A DNA stretch of 64,000 bases from Heterotrichella gracilis (Eukaryota; Sar; Xanthophyceae; Tribonematales; Xanthonemataceae). Shown one piece after another: positions 55,301 to 64,000 of this stretch. Positions within the stretch are counted from its first letter, which is position 1. Each line of letters opens with the position of its first letter. The DNA is taken from assembly GCA_032358255.1 (NCBI GenBank), contig JAULBX010030375.1, positions 1-64,000 of the forward strand. The letters run 5' to 3'. Made by a program: the position numbers and the translations under genes. Under the pieces are notes generated by a model that had not been told where the DNA came from, ran no database searches, and saw only the letters and a list, made by a program, of their open reading frames with translations.

Positions 55301-58300
55301 CCCTGCGTAGCATGCCCAGCACTGCATTGGACCCGTGCAGCCCAGGGTGTTGCAGCCTAGGGGGTAGGGTTTTGAAAAGCAGGTTTTCAGGTGTGCGCGC
55401 ACCCTGAGTGGCACGTCCAGTATTGTGTCAGAGCCTTGCAGCTCAGGGTTTTACAGCTTAGGGTTTAGGGTTTGCGTTGCAGGGTTTAGGGTGTGCGCGC
55501 ACCCTCAGTGGCACATCCAGAATTGCGTTGTAGCCGTTCAGCTCGTCTGCCCCAAACTGCGTGATGTCAACTTCTGGTGGCGGTGGTGGCTCGCGGGGTG
55601 AGGTGCGGGTGCCGATGCTCAGGCGCCGGCTGGGGGTGGGGGCGGGGGGTGTCAGGTGTGGCGGGCAGGAGGGGAGGAGGTGGGTGGGTGGGGGGCGCAA
55701 CTTGCAAGGCATTATGCACAAAGAATGAAAGAAATTAACATGAATAAGAAGAATTAAAACGTGCTCCGGGCAACGCACCATGCACAGGTTACAATACTAT
55801 ATCTCTGAAGTTACAATATTACATCTTTAAAGTTATTCAGATAACAACAATAATGCATCTGTGTGTCATGACATTCTGATGGCTCCTGTGTACGTGATTT
55901 CAGAACAAAAAAAATGCCTGCCTGTATTGCACCCATCCTGCGCATGGCCACCAACATTGAGCTCTGCGCCTCCTTGGGTTCTTGGCAATGCGTATATATA
56001 TGCATGTGCATGTGCACAGTATATGTATATGCAGTATGTAATGCAGGATGAGATGCGGTTGTTTTCCCCATTTAGACCCTAATCACCCTAAAGGAAGTGA
56101 CTGTTCAGGCTTGGTGGGGATCATGTACTTTGTTATAGTTTTATTGCAGGTGGAAGTTCTAGGATTTAGCGGCCAGCAGGCAAGACCGATGCGCTTGAAC
56201 GTGCTCCAGTGCTAGGCAGGGGTGTCCTAACCCTAAGGGTAATCTAAGATAGGTATTGTCGTCCCCCTAGCAACACAACATGCCCTCCAGCTCCCTTGCA
56301 ACTCCAGGAACCTCCGGCAATCGCAGCTATTGTTTTTTTTCGGGTTTCCCCCCCCCCTTCCACCTCTCATCGCTGCTATTGTTGGTGCCTGGGGCCTGCC
56401 AATGCTGCGTTGCTGATCCGTCTTCTTCTGTTGGGTGTTTAAGAAGGGCCTGGTGGAGCCTCGAGGAGTCAGCAGTATTGTCTGAATACCTGTCAAGACC
56501 TTGAGGCTTCATCGGGCCTGTCTTAACACCCAACAGGCGGCCACGACTCAACATCGAGCGTAAGCAGGTCCCAGGCACCAACAATAGCAACGGCAGCATT
56601 TGCAAGTGACTACATGGCCGGCCAGGGTGTGGGCTGCACTGGTGTGCATGACTTGTACATGCATGGGAAACTTTATACAGGGAGCGATCACAGTAGTGGG
56701 TGAAAATACCACAAACTACATAGTTGAAAGACTAGTATTACGCCGCTGACCCTGAAATACTAGTAATACATGGTGCAACATAGTATCACAGTCCCCCTGG
56801 CAAACATTTGCATAGTAGTCCCCCGGCTTTCCTATTTGCAGCTCATTTAAAGTTGACGGTTTCTAGGGTCAGTGGCGCACCCCAGGCTGCGCATGGGCGC
56901 CAGCACCGACTGCTGCGCTGCCTCCGGGTCCTGGCAGTGCACCACGTAGATGCAGTCGGTGGATATCACACACTCATACCACTGCACTTTTCAAGCAAAT
57001 TCCCACTGTTTCCCACCGTCTTCCAGAGTTGTTAGGGTTTCTAGGGTCAGCGGCGCACCCCAGGCTGCGCATGGGTGCCAGCACCGACTGCTGCGCTACT
57101 TCCGGGTCCTGGCAGTGCACCACGTAGATGCAGTCGGTGGGGATGACACAGTAGGCGCGGGCCCAGCGGATGAGCTGCCTGCCCGCATCCGGCGTGTCGA
57201 ATGCGATCACCACCTTGCGCTCCTGGCAGCCAAAGCCCACGATCTCGTTGCCGGCCAGGGCGGTCAGCTCGCCCACGTCGCCATCCTGTAGGTGAAGCAG
57301 GGGTGGGAGGTCAACGCTGCAACGTATTCCACAGAATAGGGGGGGGGCGCGGTGGGAAGCTGTTTTTTGCCTTTTTAATGCCCACAATCCCGTTGCCAGC
57401 CAGGGCGGTGAATTTTCCCATGTCGCCATCCTGTAGGAGCAGATTTTGGGGTCCATGGTGCGATCAATTCCACAAACATAGGGGGGAGGGATGATGGGGG
57501 GTGGTTTTTTGGCCTTCGAATGCCATCACCACCTTGCACACCTGGCATCAAAGGCCCACAATCTGATTGCTGCCTAATGCAGTGAGCTTGCACACGTTGC
57601 CATCCTGCAGGTGTGCACGTAGTTGCGAGTGTGGTGTGGATGTGCGTGTGTGTGGGGGGGTGTTGCACGCATCGCCGGTGCACCCACTGACTTGATGTGC
57701 ATCTCGTTTAGGGTCAGGGTTGGAGTTAATGGGTGCAGGGTGTAGGGCACGTACCGGTGGCGCCAGGTATGCCGTCAGGTCCTGCACCGACTTGATGCGC
57801 ATCTTGTCGCTGCGGCCCACTTGCTGCAGGGGTGCACACACAGGCAGGTTAGGGTTTAGGGAGTGGGTTTAGGGTTTAAGATTGTGGTGAAGCGTTAGAC
57901 GATGTAGGCAGGTTGGGGTTCCAGGTTTGGCTCCAAAAACAGGTCAAATTGAAGTCCCCCAAGGATGTGGGCTACGCTCCAGGGTGCACACACGGACGGG
58001 AGGGACAGGATCAGCACACTGCAGTAGGATTGCAACCCACAGTGGACCTGGAGAGCATGTAGCGCATGATGCACACCCAGATGATTCAGCATTCTGGTTT
58101 GGTCCAGCATTTGTCACTACTCCCACCTCTGGCCTCACCACCATGAACGGTACTGCCAAAATTGGCCCCAGGAAATGGGTGGTGCTTAGGGTTTCAGGCA
58201 CTCGGCTTAGGGTTGGGGCTACTAGGGTTAAGGTTTTACATGTAGGGTATATCTCCAGCACGTACCTCTGGCCGCACCACCACGAAGGGTATTGCCGACT

Positions 58301-59869
58301 TTGCCCGCAGGAACTCTGTGGTGCTGCCCATCCTGGCCAGGCTGCCCTTGCCCTTGGTGGCTGCGGGTGGGGGGTGGGGGGTGGGGTGGGAAACAGGTGG
58401 GGGTGGGGTTAGGGTTGGGGGGGGGGGGATGTGTGCTGCGTGCGGCTGTTGTGGAGGATTGAGTGTCAAGACTAGCTGTTGTGAGATGCCCTGGGGTGCA
58501 ATGTGTGTGGCACGTGCTGGGTGCTCCCTACATAACTGTGTAGGGCTTAGGGTGTAGGGTTTGAGGATCAGGGTGTAGCAACAGGTGGCAGGTGCAGCCA
58601 TGCGGTGTCACGTACCGACAATGGCCACGTCGATATCCTCCATCACCAGGAACTCCAGCAGGGTGGTGTGGGTGGGGCCCTGGGAACCACGGGGCAGTTG
58701 ACTTTGTCATTGTACAGGTGACAGTGTGCTTTCAAGCAACAAAGCGCAGCAACGCTGGTTGATAGCGGGAACAAAGAGGCTATCCAGGTTCCCGTTCAGG
58801 GCTTATTTGAGTTGAAGTGCGGGTGTGCGTCAAGTCACTGAGATGCACACTTTATGAGCAAACCCGTCCCTGCAGCAGTGGTTTGACGCACATCCAGCGT
58901 TCAACTCAAACGAGCCCTGTATGGGAAACTGAACAGTACAGGAAATGGGCTCTCGTACTGGCCGTGTCTTGTATGCAAACTATGCCCGCCCCACACTTGT
59001 CCAACCATGGCCCCACCAGGGCATGCCCGGTGTCTTTCAGTGGCAGCAACCAGTACTGGCCCATACTGCAAGCTATGCCCGCCCAAACAGCGCCATGGTG
59101 TAACCAGGTCAGTTGCCACTGAAGCCTTGTATGCAACTCAGTGCCCGCTATGACACCTGTTATGCTTGACACTTGGCATGTTTATGGCACCAGTGCATTG
59201 GGTAGACCCAGTTGGTGGGTGACTCACCTCCAGCTCCACGACAATGTGTGGGTACTCTATCAACGCCTGCTCTAGGTCGGGGATGACAGGCCCGCCACAG
59301 TCCCAGCGGGGGCCCTTGCCTTGCTGCTCTTTCTTGTTGCTGACGTGGACTATGTAGAGCTTCTCATGGCTGCAAAGCAAGCGGGTTCATGTGCAGCTGT
59401 GGGTCGTGACGAGCAGCAAACGTGATTTGCTGTAGCACTCATTGGCCACATGAACAGCGCCTCTCATCGCGGTACAAAGGGTTGCTCATGGCCAGCCTTG
59501 GCCAACAAATGTAAGGGAGATGGGTGATTGACTCACCTGCAAAGCTTGCCCGCATCCGTCTCGTACTTCTTCTTCTGCAAGGCGCAAGTCGGTGTTATAT
59601 TGGAACAACCACACATAGGAACATGTTGAGCAGTAGAAAGGAATTCCTTTGGAGATAGGTGATGTATCGTAAGGACTTGGACCGAAAGTACAGCAGTGCA
59701 CACAATTCCGTCTCCAAACCCTGCAGCGTACCCTCAAAAAGTACTGCTTGGTCCATAACCACGCGTGCACGGCCTCCTCCGACTGCCAGTTGGAGACACA
59801 CAGCGCGACCTTCCTCTCCAGAACTGCAGCCGAGGCTGACATCGGATTGGAGCCGTGGCTATCCAACAT
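52371..59869 (-). CDS. Double universal-stress-protein domain protein with coiled-coil tail
   Basis: USP domains are nucleotide-binding alpha/beta folds used in stress signalling. Fourteen exons keep phase: 59869-59732, 59574-59537, 59369-59228, 58679-58616, 58360-58266, 57823-57755, 57285-57059, 55629-55503, 55043-54935, 54609-54413, 54051-53881, 53573-53403, 53107-52913, 52478-52371, giving 616 residues. USP-1 (about 14-160) has RKVALCVSNWQSEEAVHAWL, EKLYIVHVSNK, and the loop ATKGKGSLARMGSTTEF with FVVVRPE after it. USP-2 (about 195-365) has RKVVIAFDTPDAGRQLIRWA, CIYVVHC, LLIIGHSGVQQP and PCPVLLVPLKG. A Ser/Pro region follows, then a short coiled coil (LLAVLQRQLEEKDAEIAALR). In the G-2X-G-9X-G(S/T) ATP motif, USP-1 has Ala in place of the first Gly. 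The start at 59869 follows an in-frame stop. Confidence 0.92.
52730..52803 (-). repeat. Copy of USP-gene exon 13 end
   Basis: The 60 bases encoding LLAVLQRQLEEKDAEIAALRMQ and the donor are present twice almost unchanged (52733-52800 and 52913-52981). The downstream copy lacks a good acceptor because it begins within the exon. Confidence 0.95.
53628..53688 (-). repeat. Upstream copy of USP-gene exon 12 start
   Basis: CCCGCAG/GCCGCCGCCGCCAATGC with CCCCCATGTGC repeats the acceptor and first 35 bases of exon 12 (53580-53535). It lies 5' in transcription, so two acceptors compete. Confidence 0.9.
55200..55505 (-). repeat. Four-copy repeat of USP-gene exon 8 end
   Basis: The exon-8 end with its donor (GTGCGCGCACCCTCAGTGGC on the plus strand at 55493-55512, then ACATCCAGAATTGCGTTGTA) recurs at 55390-55430, 55285-55325 and about 55198-55235. 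Units are 95-105 bp and are linked by TTAGGGTTTAGGGTTT-like sequence. Confidence 0.8.
55925..55985 (-). repeat. Distant decayed copy of USP-gene exon 7 end
   Basis: The minus strand reads EPKEAQSSMLVAMRRMGA, related to DPEVAQQSVLAPMRSLGC of exon 7 but about 1.1 kb downstream. Confidence 0.7.
56857..56968 (-). repeat. Near-identical copy of USP-gene exon 7 3' half
   Basis: 56857-56968 matches 57035-57148 with few changes, from TTTCTAGGGTCAGYGGCGCA through CAGTCGGTGG. It includes the exon-7 donor. It encodes the segment ending VAQQSVLAPMRSLG. Confidence 0.93.
57370..57615 (-). repeat. Two upstream copies of USP-gene exon 7 5' half
   Basis: 57372-57440 and 57515-57612 each repeat the exon-7 acceptor and start (minus strand CAG/GATGGCGACGTGGGCGAG in the real exon at 57286). 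The second copy extends back to GGTGGTGATGGCATT. Both have altered codons and open into GGGGGG-rich filler. Confidence 0.9.
58112..58192 (-). repeat. Decayed copy of USP-gene exon 5 end
   Basis: CCTCTGGCCTCACCACCATG, AACGGTACTGCCAAAATTGG, ...TGGTGGTGCTT parallels CCTCTGGCCGCACCACCACG, AAGGGTATTGCCGACTTTGC of exon 5 (58264-58330). It follows the real exon in transcription. Confidence 0.85.
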
Positions 59870-60460
59870 GGCCCCGATGATGGCGCGCAGGTTGGTGGAT
59901 GGCCCCTCCCTGAACGTCTCCGATCAAATAGGACGGTACTGTGGGCCAATGTGCGGGTTGCAGCGGTGGTTTGCGGCCACGTACAGGATATAGGGCACGT
60001 AGCACGCGTCGTCAGGGTATGAGGGGGTTCCTTCCGGAAGTGAATTGCACAGACTTGACGAGTTGCTTACTTGTGACGATGTACGGGAAATTGTGGATAC
60101 TTTCTCGACGCTCTCGGTGGGAGTTAGGAGGCAATAAGGTCGTGGTATCGCTCTTCCACAGGTTTATGTGGAGTTTGGTGACGCATGCATTATGTCTCGG
60201 AAATACGCCTCCACGTGTCCTTTCCACAAGCCTTGTCCTACAAGACAACGCATGCAAAGGTGCCCACATCGCACATGTTGGTCTTTTAAAGGGCACTCGG
60301 TTTCTATAACTACACAGACGCCCCAGTTTGCTTATCATAGGCCCATCTGGTGTGTCCTAGCTCACTGCATTGCTAAGTACAGGTGGACACCAAGGCCCCA
60401 CACCCACCCTGCCAATACAAGCGGAGTCTTTAATAAGGCAGGCCAACCCTACGCAACACA
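59870..60460. promoter_or_regulatory. Divergent intergenic region USP / DUF952
   Basis: The two genes start 592 bp apart on opposite strands, so this interval must hold both promoters. I see no TATA-like box that I would defend. No gene recognised. Confidence 0.5.
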
Positions 60461-62184
60461 ATGGCTTCAGACAGCCCTGCAGCATCCGTGCTATACCACA
60501 TGCTACCCTTGCAGACGTGGGAGGAGTGCCAAGCAAAGGGCGAGCCCTACTACCCAGCGACCTACAAGCAGGCAAGGGCTGGGGCTATGGCTAGCCACAC
60601 AAACATCTCAACAGTATGGCATGCATGTGGGGCCAAATGTATTGGGCTCACGCACTGCAGGGACCTCTTTGTTTTGCGGAGATAGGGTCTTCAGAGGAGT
60701 GAGCAGTTGGTTGTAAAGAATGCCCTCTGCCACACACACCACATACGCGCCCGTATGCATGCGAAGCAAACGATCATTGCAGCACCTGTCGCGGCGCAGC
60801 CCTGCACCCATAGGGTGCTCCTGCTTTACCCCATGTTGCAACCACAGCCAGCAGGCGCTACGTAAGTGCCTTTGGGTCGTTTGCCCCAAAACCCTTATTT
60901 AGGGTTTGTCAACCAGCCACTTCCCGCCTTGCCCCTCCAACAGGACCGCGTGACCCACCTCAGCTCTGACACCTCCTGCTGCTGGCCGTTGGCAATAATT
61001 AATCTAAGTCTACGGGTGTATATCTCCCTCCCCTCCCCTCCCCTTCCTGCCACCCATTGTACAGTTCCCTCCCCTCCCTTGCGCACCCCACCCCCTACCC
61101 CTCCCCACTGGCAAATAACCCTTGCAAACAAGCACCATACCCAGCTCACCCCTCCAACCTCCCTTCCTTTCTCACAGGACGGCTTCACCCACCTGAGCTC
61201 GGACACCTCCTTGCTGCTGTCCATCGGCAACCACTTTTACATTACGATAACCCTGTGAAGTGGACAAATTTTCCCTCCCTGCAAAGCAGCTCCAACCCAT
61301 TCCTTGCCCGCTCCCCTCCCCTCCCAGTTCCCACTGAACTCCCCTTTCCATCCACAGGACGGCTTCACCCACCTGAGCTCGGACACCTCCTTGCTGCTGT
61401 CCATCGGCAACCACTTCTACAAGGGCTCACAGGGCCAGTGGGTGGTGCTGGAGCTGGACACAGCCAAGCTCACGCACAAGGTGAGAGGCAAATCCTAGCA
61501 AAACCATACAAACCTTAGACCTTTTGTGGATCCTATGCCGTTTGTGGTACTGGAGCTAGACGCAGTCAAGGTGTGGGGGACCCTACTTGTACATTCTACA
61601 TGCAAACGTAGGTATCACACTGGGATAGGGCGGGGCTGTCACTGCAGGACCTGTGCCTTCTATGAACTCCTCACAAAGGACTCAAGAGGATTAGGAACGA
61701 TATCACACGCTGCATGCATGAGGCAGCGACCTACTATACTAATGCTCAAACTTTGAGTCAAAGCCTGTACAGCATGGTCATGGTTATCATCGCGTCCTTG
61801 GTTCTGATGTCTCATGAACTCGAGATCCTGTGCAAAGTGGATGCAACATGAACGTCCTCGCCATACCTCTAACCAGTGCATTAGAAATAACCACCCTGAA
61901 TTAATTTCTGCCATCGGTGTCACAACCCCACCGTATGCCTGCAGGTGATATTTGAACCCGCAGCTCCTGTGGGCACCACCCCACCCACCACATTCACCCC
62001 CTCTTCCTCGGATGGTGCCGCTACCACCACGACCAGCCAGCCGCCAGCTGGCGAGCCCCTGTTCCCCCACCTGTATGGGCCCATTGATCTGGCGGCGGTG
62101 GCGGGGGTGCACGCCATTGAGCGGCGGGAGGAGGATGGCGCCTTCCTAGCCATTCCTGTGCTGGGACTGGGGGCAGAGGCGTAG
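60461..62184 (+). CDS. DUF952-family protein
   Basis: Small proteins of unknown reaction; the family is widespread in bacteria and plants. Exons 60461-60571, 61358-61480, 61945-62184 give 157 residues. Family features: YHMLPLQTWEECQAKGEPYY, DGFTHLSSDTSLLLSIGNHF (the conserved DGFIHxS-like block), WVVLELDTAKL, VIFEPAAP, and LFPHLYGPIDLAAVAGV. The first intron starts with GC (AAGCAG/GCAAGGG), because no GT donor fits the phase. A Thr/Ser-rich insert (TTPPTTFTPSSSDGAATTTT) separates VIFEPAAP from LFPHLYGP. Exon 2 has two dead copies in the preceding intron. No targeting peptide is obvious. Confidence 0.9.
60936..61250 (+). repeat. Two upstream copies of DUF952 exon 2 start
   Basis: 60936-60995 (CAG/GACCGCGTGACCCACCTCAG, ...GACACCTCCTGCTGCTGGCC) is the more decayed one. 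61172-61245 (CAG/GACGGCTTCACCCACCTGAG through GGCAACCACTTTTACATTAC) is nearly identical to the real exon start at 61355. Both keep AG acceptors; the second hits TGA after ITITL. Confidence 0.95.
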
Positions 62185-63022
62185 GAAGTAATTTTGAGTT
62201 GGTGTTTGTATGATATGTACATGACATTGAAGGGGCGCCCGGCTTTGTGTGGGGTTACACGTCCATATCTTGGATAGTATGGCCAGGAAATCATAATCAA
62301 TGCCCAATTCAGAAAACAGTATGATAGAGTAGGCTGGGCGGGACAAATGCCATGTAGTTGATGAAGTTTGCAACATTTTTCACCAACAATGTATTCAAAA
62401 TATTGTCAATTGCCAGCCACCCACATACCCGCATTGCAGTTTTATTCCAAAACCAATGTCAATATTGGTGCAAGGTACAGACTGTTCAACAAAGTATGAT
62501 GAAACCGATTAGAAGGGAATTGGTATGGCTAGGACTCCTCTCCGAGATCCCATTCCATAGCCAACGGGTTAACCTGGCATAGCAGGATCTAGGCGGTGTA
62601 GCATCAACAAATAGGATAAAGAATGTGATGAATAGGACTGCTCTAAAGCTAACTAGCGCCGCTGAGGATTGTATAAGGCTGACTGGTGTCCCGGCAGTAT
62701 TGCTGGACTGGACTGGACTGTGCTAACTATGTTTTCAGCGTACAAATTGTGCCTGCTCCAAAGCCTTGCAGAGAAAATTTAGTGGAAAATGCCAGATAGG
62801 TACCTTGCCATGGCCAGTCAAGTACGTTTCCTAATCACCCCTGGCGCGCCAATGTCGTCACCTGGCGCGACGGTGAGCGCATGCATCCGCTGCACAGCCA
62901 TGTCATGCAGTGCTGCTGGCAGATCCGTGCCAAGGCCACCGCCAGATGCTCCACCGCAATGCCAGACGGCGCCACCGACATGAGGCCCAGGGGGAGTAAC
63001 ATTTAGCCCCTCCATCATAACT
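62185..63022. other. Interval between convergent DUF952 and PfkB genes
   Basis: 3' flanks of both genes. It includes the PfkB terminal-exon copy at 62838-62985. A short CTGGACTGGACTGGACTG repeat lies at 62704-62721. No other gene seen. Confidence 0.5.
62838..62985 (-). repeat. Decayed copy of the PfkB last exon beyond its stop
   Basis: GTCACCTGGCGCGACGGTGA, GCGCATGCATCCGCTGCACA, GCCATGTCATGCAGTGCTGC repeats 63030-63110 of the terminal exon. Diverged about 20 percent by eye, with no long open frame. Confidence 0.85.
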
Positions 63023-63882
63023 TCATCCCGTCACATGGCGCTGCGCCGAGCCCGCGGCGATCGCATGCACCCGCTGCGCCGCGTCGTCATGCAGCGCCGC
63101 CGGCGGGTCCCGGGGCACCGCCTGGTACTCCGCCATGATGCTGGCTGCGGCGCAACCCCACTCCCCCGCGCGCCGTATGCCCTCCCCCGCCTGGAGCGCG
63201 GCCAGGAACGCCCCGCAGAAGGCGTTGCCGCAGCCTGTGGTGGGTGGTAAGGAGAGTGGGCAGCGCGATTAACAGCGTGGTCCGACGTTCAGAATCAGGT
63301 GGCTAATGGGAAACAGGAAAATGCTGATATCAACAGTGGATGTTGGAATCGCCGGACTCTGCTCGGAGCAGGGCTATATGGGCCTTTACCATGGGTGCAC
63401 GTGGGAAAGGAGCCTGCAGACATGCGGCGAGTGTTAAAGGGGGTGGACAAGCGAAGCACCCTTCTAATATACAGTAGCCATGCAGATGTGTGACGTTGCA
63501 TGGGGTGAAGAGTAGCTCGCTCTTAACGCACAGCGCCATGCGCTGCACACATGCGCAGACCTCAGACATGCCCACTCATCCCCACCCATCGTACCCGTCA
63601 CATCCACCACCTGAGTGAGAGGGTACGCAGGCACATGCCAAACCTCCCCACCCTCCCTGCTCGCCACCAGCACCCCCTGGGCCCCCATGCGCAGCGCAAC
63701 CACCTCCCCTCCCGCACCCATCATCTTTTCCACCTGATCCCAGGGGTCGGCACTGGGCCCCAGCAGGGATGCAGCCTCGTGCTCATTGGGAGAAAACACA
63801 TGGCAGGCGGAGAGCAGGGTGTGTAATTGTGAGGGGGTGAGCTGGCGCTCTGCTGCTGTGAAGGGCTCTATAGACAGCCTGC
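63023..63882 (-). CDS. PfkB-family kinase, C-terminal part (5' end outside window)
   Basis: PfkB/ribokinase-family proteins phosphorylate sugars or nucleosides. Exons 63882-63595 and 63234-63023 are visible; the acceptor at 63883 (TGGTGCAG) shows that earlier exons lie beyond the window. Motifs: LLSACHVFSPNEHEAASLLG (NxxE substrate-side motif), VALRMGAQGVLVASREGG (the MGAxG strand), and the anion-hole signature DVTGCGNAFCGAFLAAL, split by the intron. The usual G-A-G-D has become G-C-G-N. Asn at this position also occurs, to my knowledge, in the MAK32-like branch, so this may be lineage type rather than damage. Which substrate it uses cannot be told. Confidence 0.82.
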
Positions 63883-64000
63883 CTGCACCATTTTTTTGCA
63901 ATTTTCATTAGTCCCAATCAATTATGCTTTTTTCTTATATTCTGGGGTTTGCATTTCATATTCCCAAAGCAGCCACTGGTTTTGGCAGGGGTGAGCTTGA
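63883..64000. other. PfkB intron at the window edge
   Basis: T-rich on the plus strand, so the minus strand carries an A-rich stretch before the TGGTGCAG acceptor. No exon recognised. Confidence 0.5.

Overview
The window looks like nuclear DNA of a chlorophyte green alga. Every recognisable gene is split by GT-AG introns. Exons are GC-rich, introns are full of TTTAGGG/CCCTAAA-type telomere-like heptamers, and the gene content fits an algal lineage that builds centrioles: a SAS-4/CPAP-like centriole protein, a secreted GH9 cellulase with extensin-like Ser-Pro repeats, an FkbM-type methyltransferase, universal stress proteins and F-box/LRR genes. I cannot name the genus. There is no bacterial, organellar or viral segment.

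Layout: a Rab-GAP (TBC domain) gene, 5' end outside the window (1-7041, +); a gene-free stretch; four tandem F-box/LRR genes, all with broken frames (8656-17576, +); a 12-exon SAS-4/CPAP homologue (24948-18759, -); an unrecognised gene sharing its N-terminal KPFLK[KR]G motif (28212-25414, -); an 18-exon secreted protein with two GH9 cellulase domains, the first with altered catalytic residues (30370-41280, +); a broken FkbM methyltransferase (47762-43178, -); nucleoside diphosphate kinase (49854-50821, +); a 14-exon protein with two USP domains and a coiled-coil tail (59869-52371, -); a small DUF952 protein (60461-62184, +); and the 3' part of a PfkB-family kinase (63882-63023, -). The exon models of the TBC, CPAP, GH9, NDK, USP, DUF952 and PfkB genes keep phase across every junction, which strongly supports them.

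The most striking pattern is genome-style rather than a gene cluster. In seven of the genes, introns or 3' flanks hold decayed local copies of a neighbouring exon edge. These usually include the splice site and some intron, lie about 60-250 bp away, and are often joined by TAGGGTTT motifs. I count more than 30 by eye. This looks like intron growth by repeated local duplication that begins inside an exon and ends in the intron. It leaves decoy splice sites, in-frame alternative acceptors, and dead copies that carry stops or frameshifts.

The genes do not form one pathway. The only visible functional pairing is the two adjacent minus-strand genes with the shared N-terminal motif, one of them a centriole protein. 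Several frame breaks (F-box array, FkbM gene, the 25.4-28.2 kb gene) could be real decay or assembly errors. The conserved genes NDK, GH9, CPAP and USP show none.
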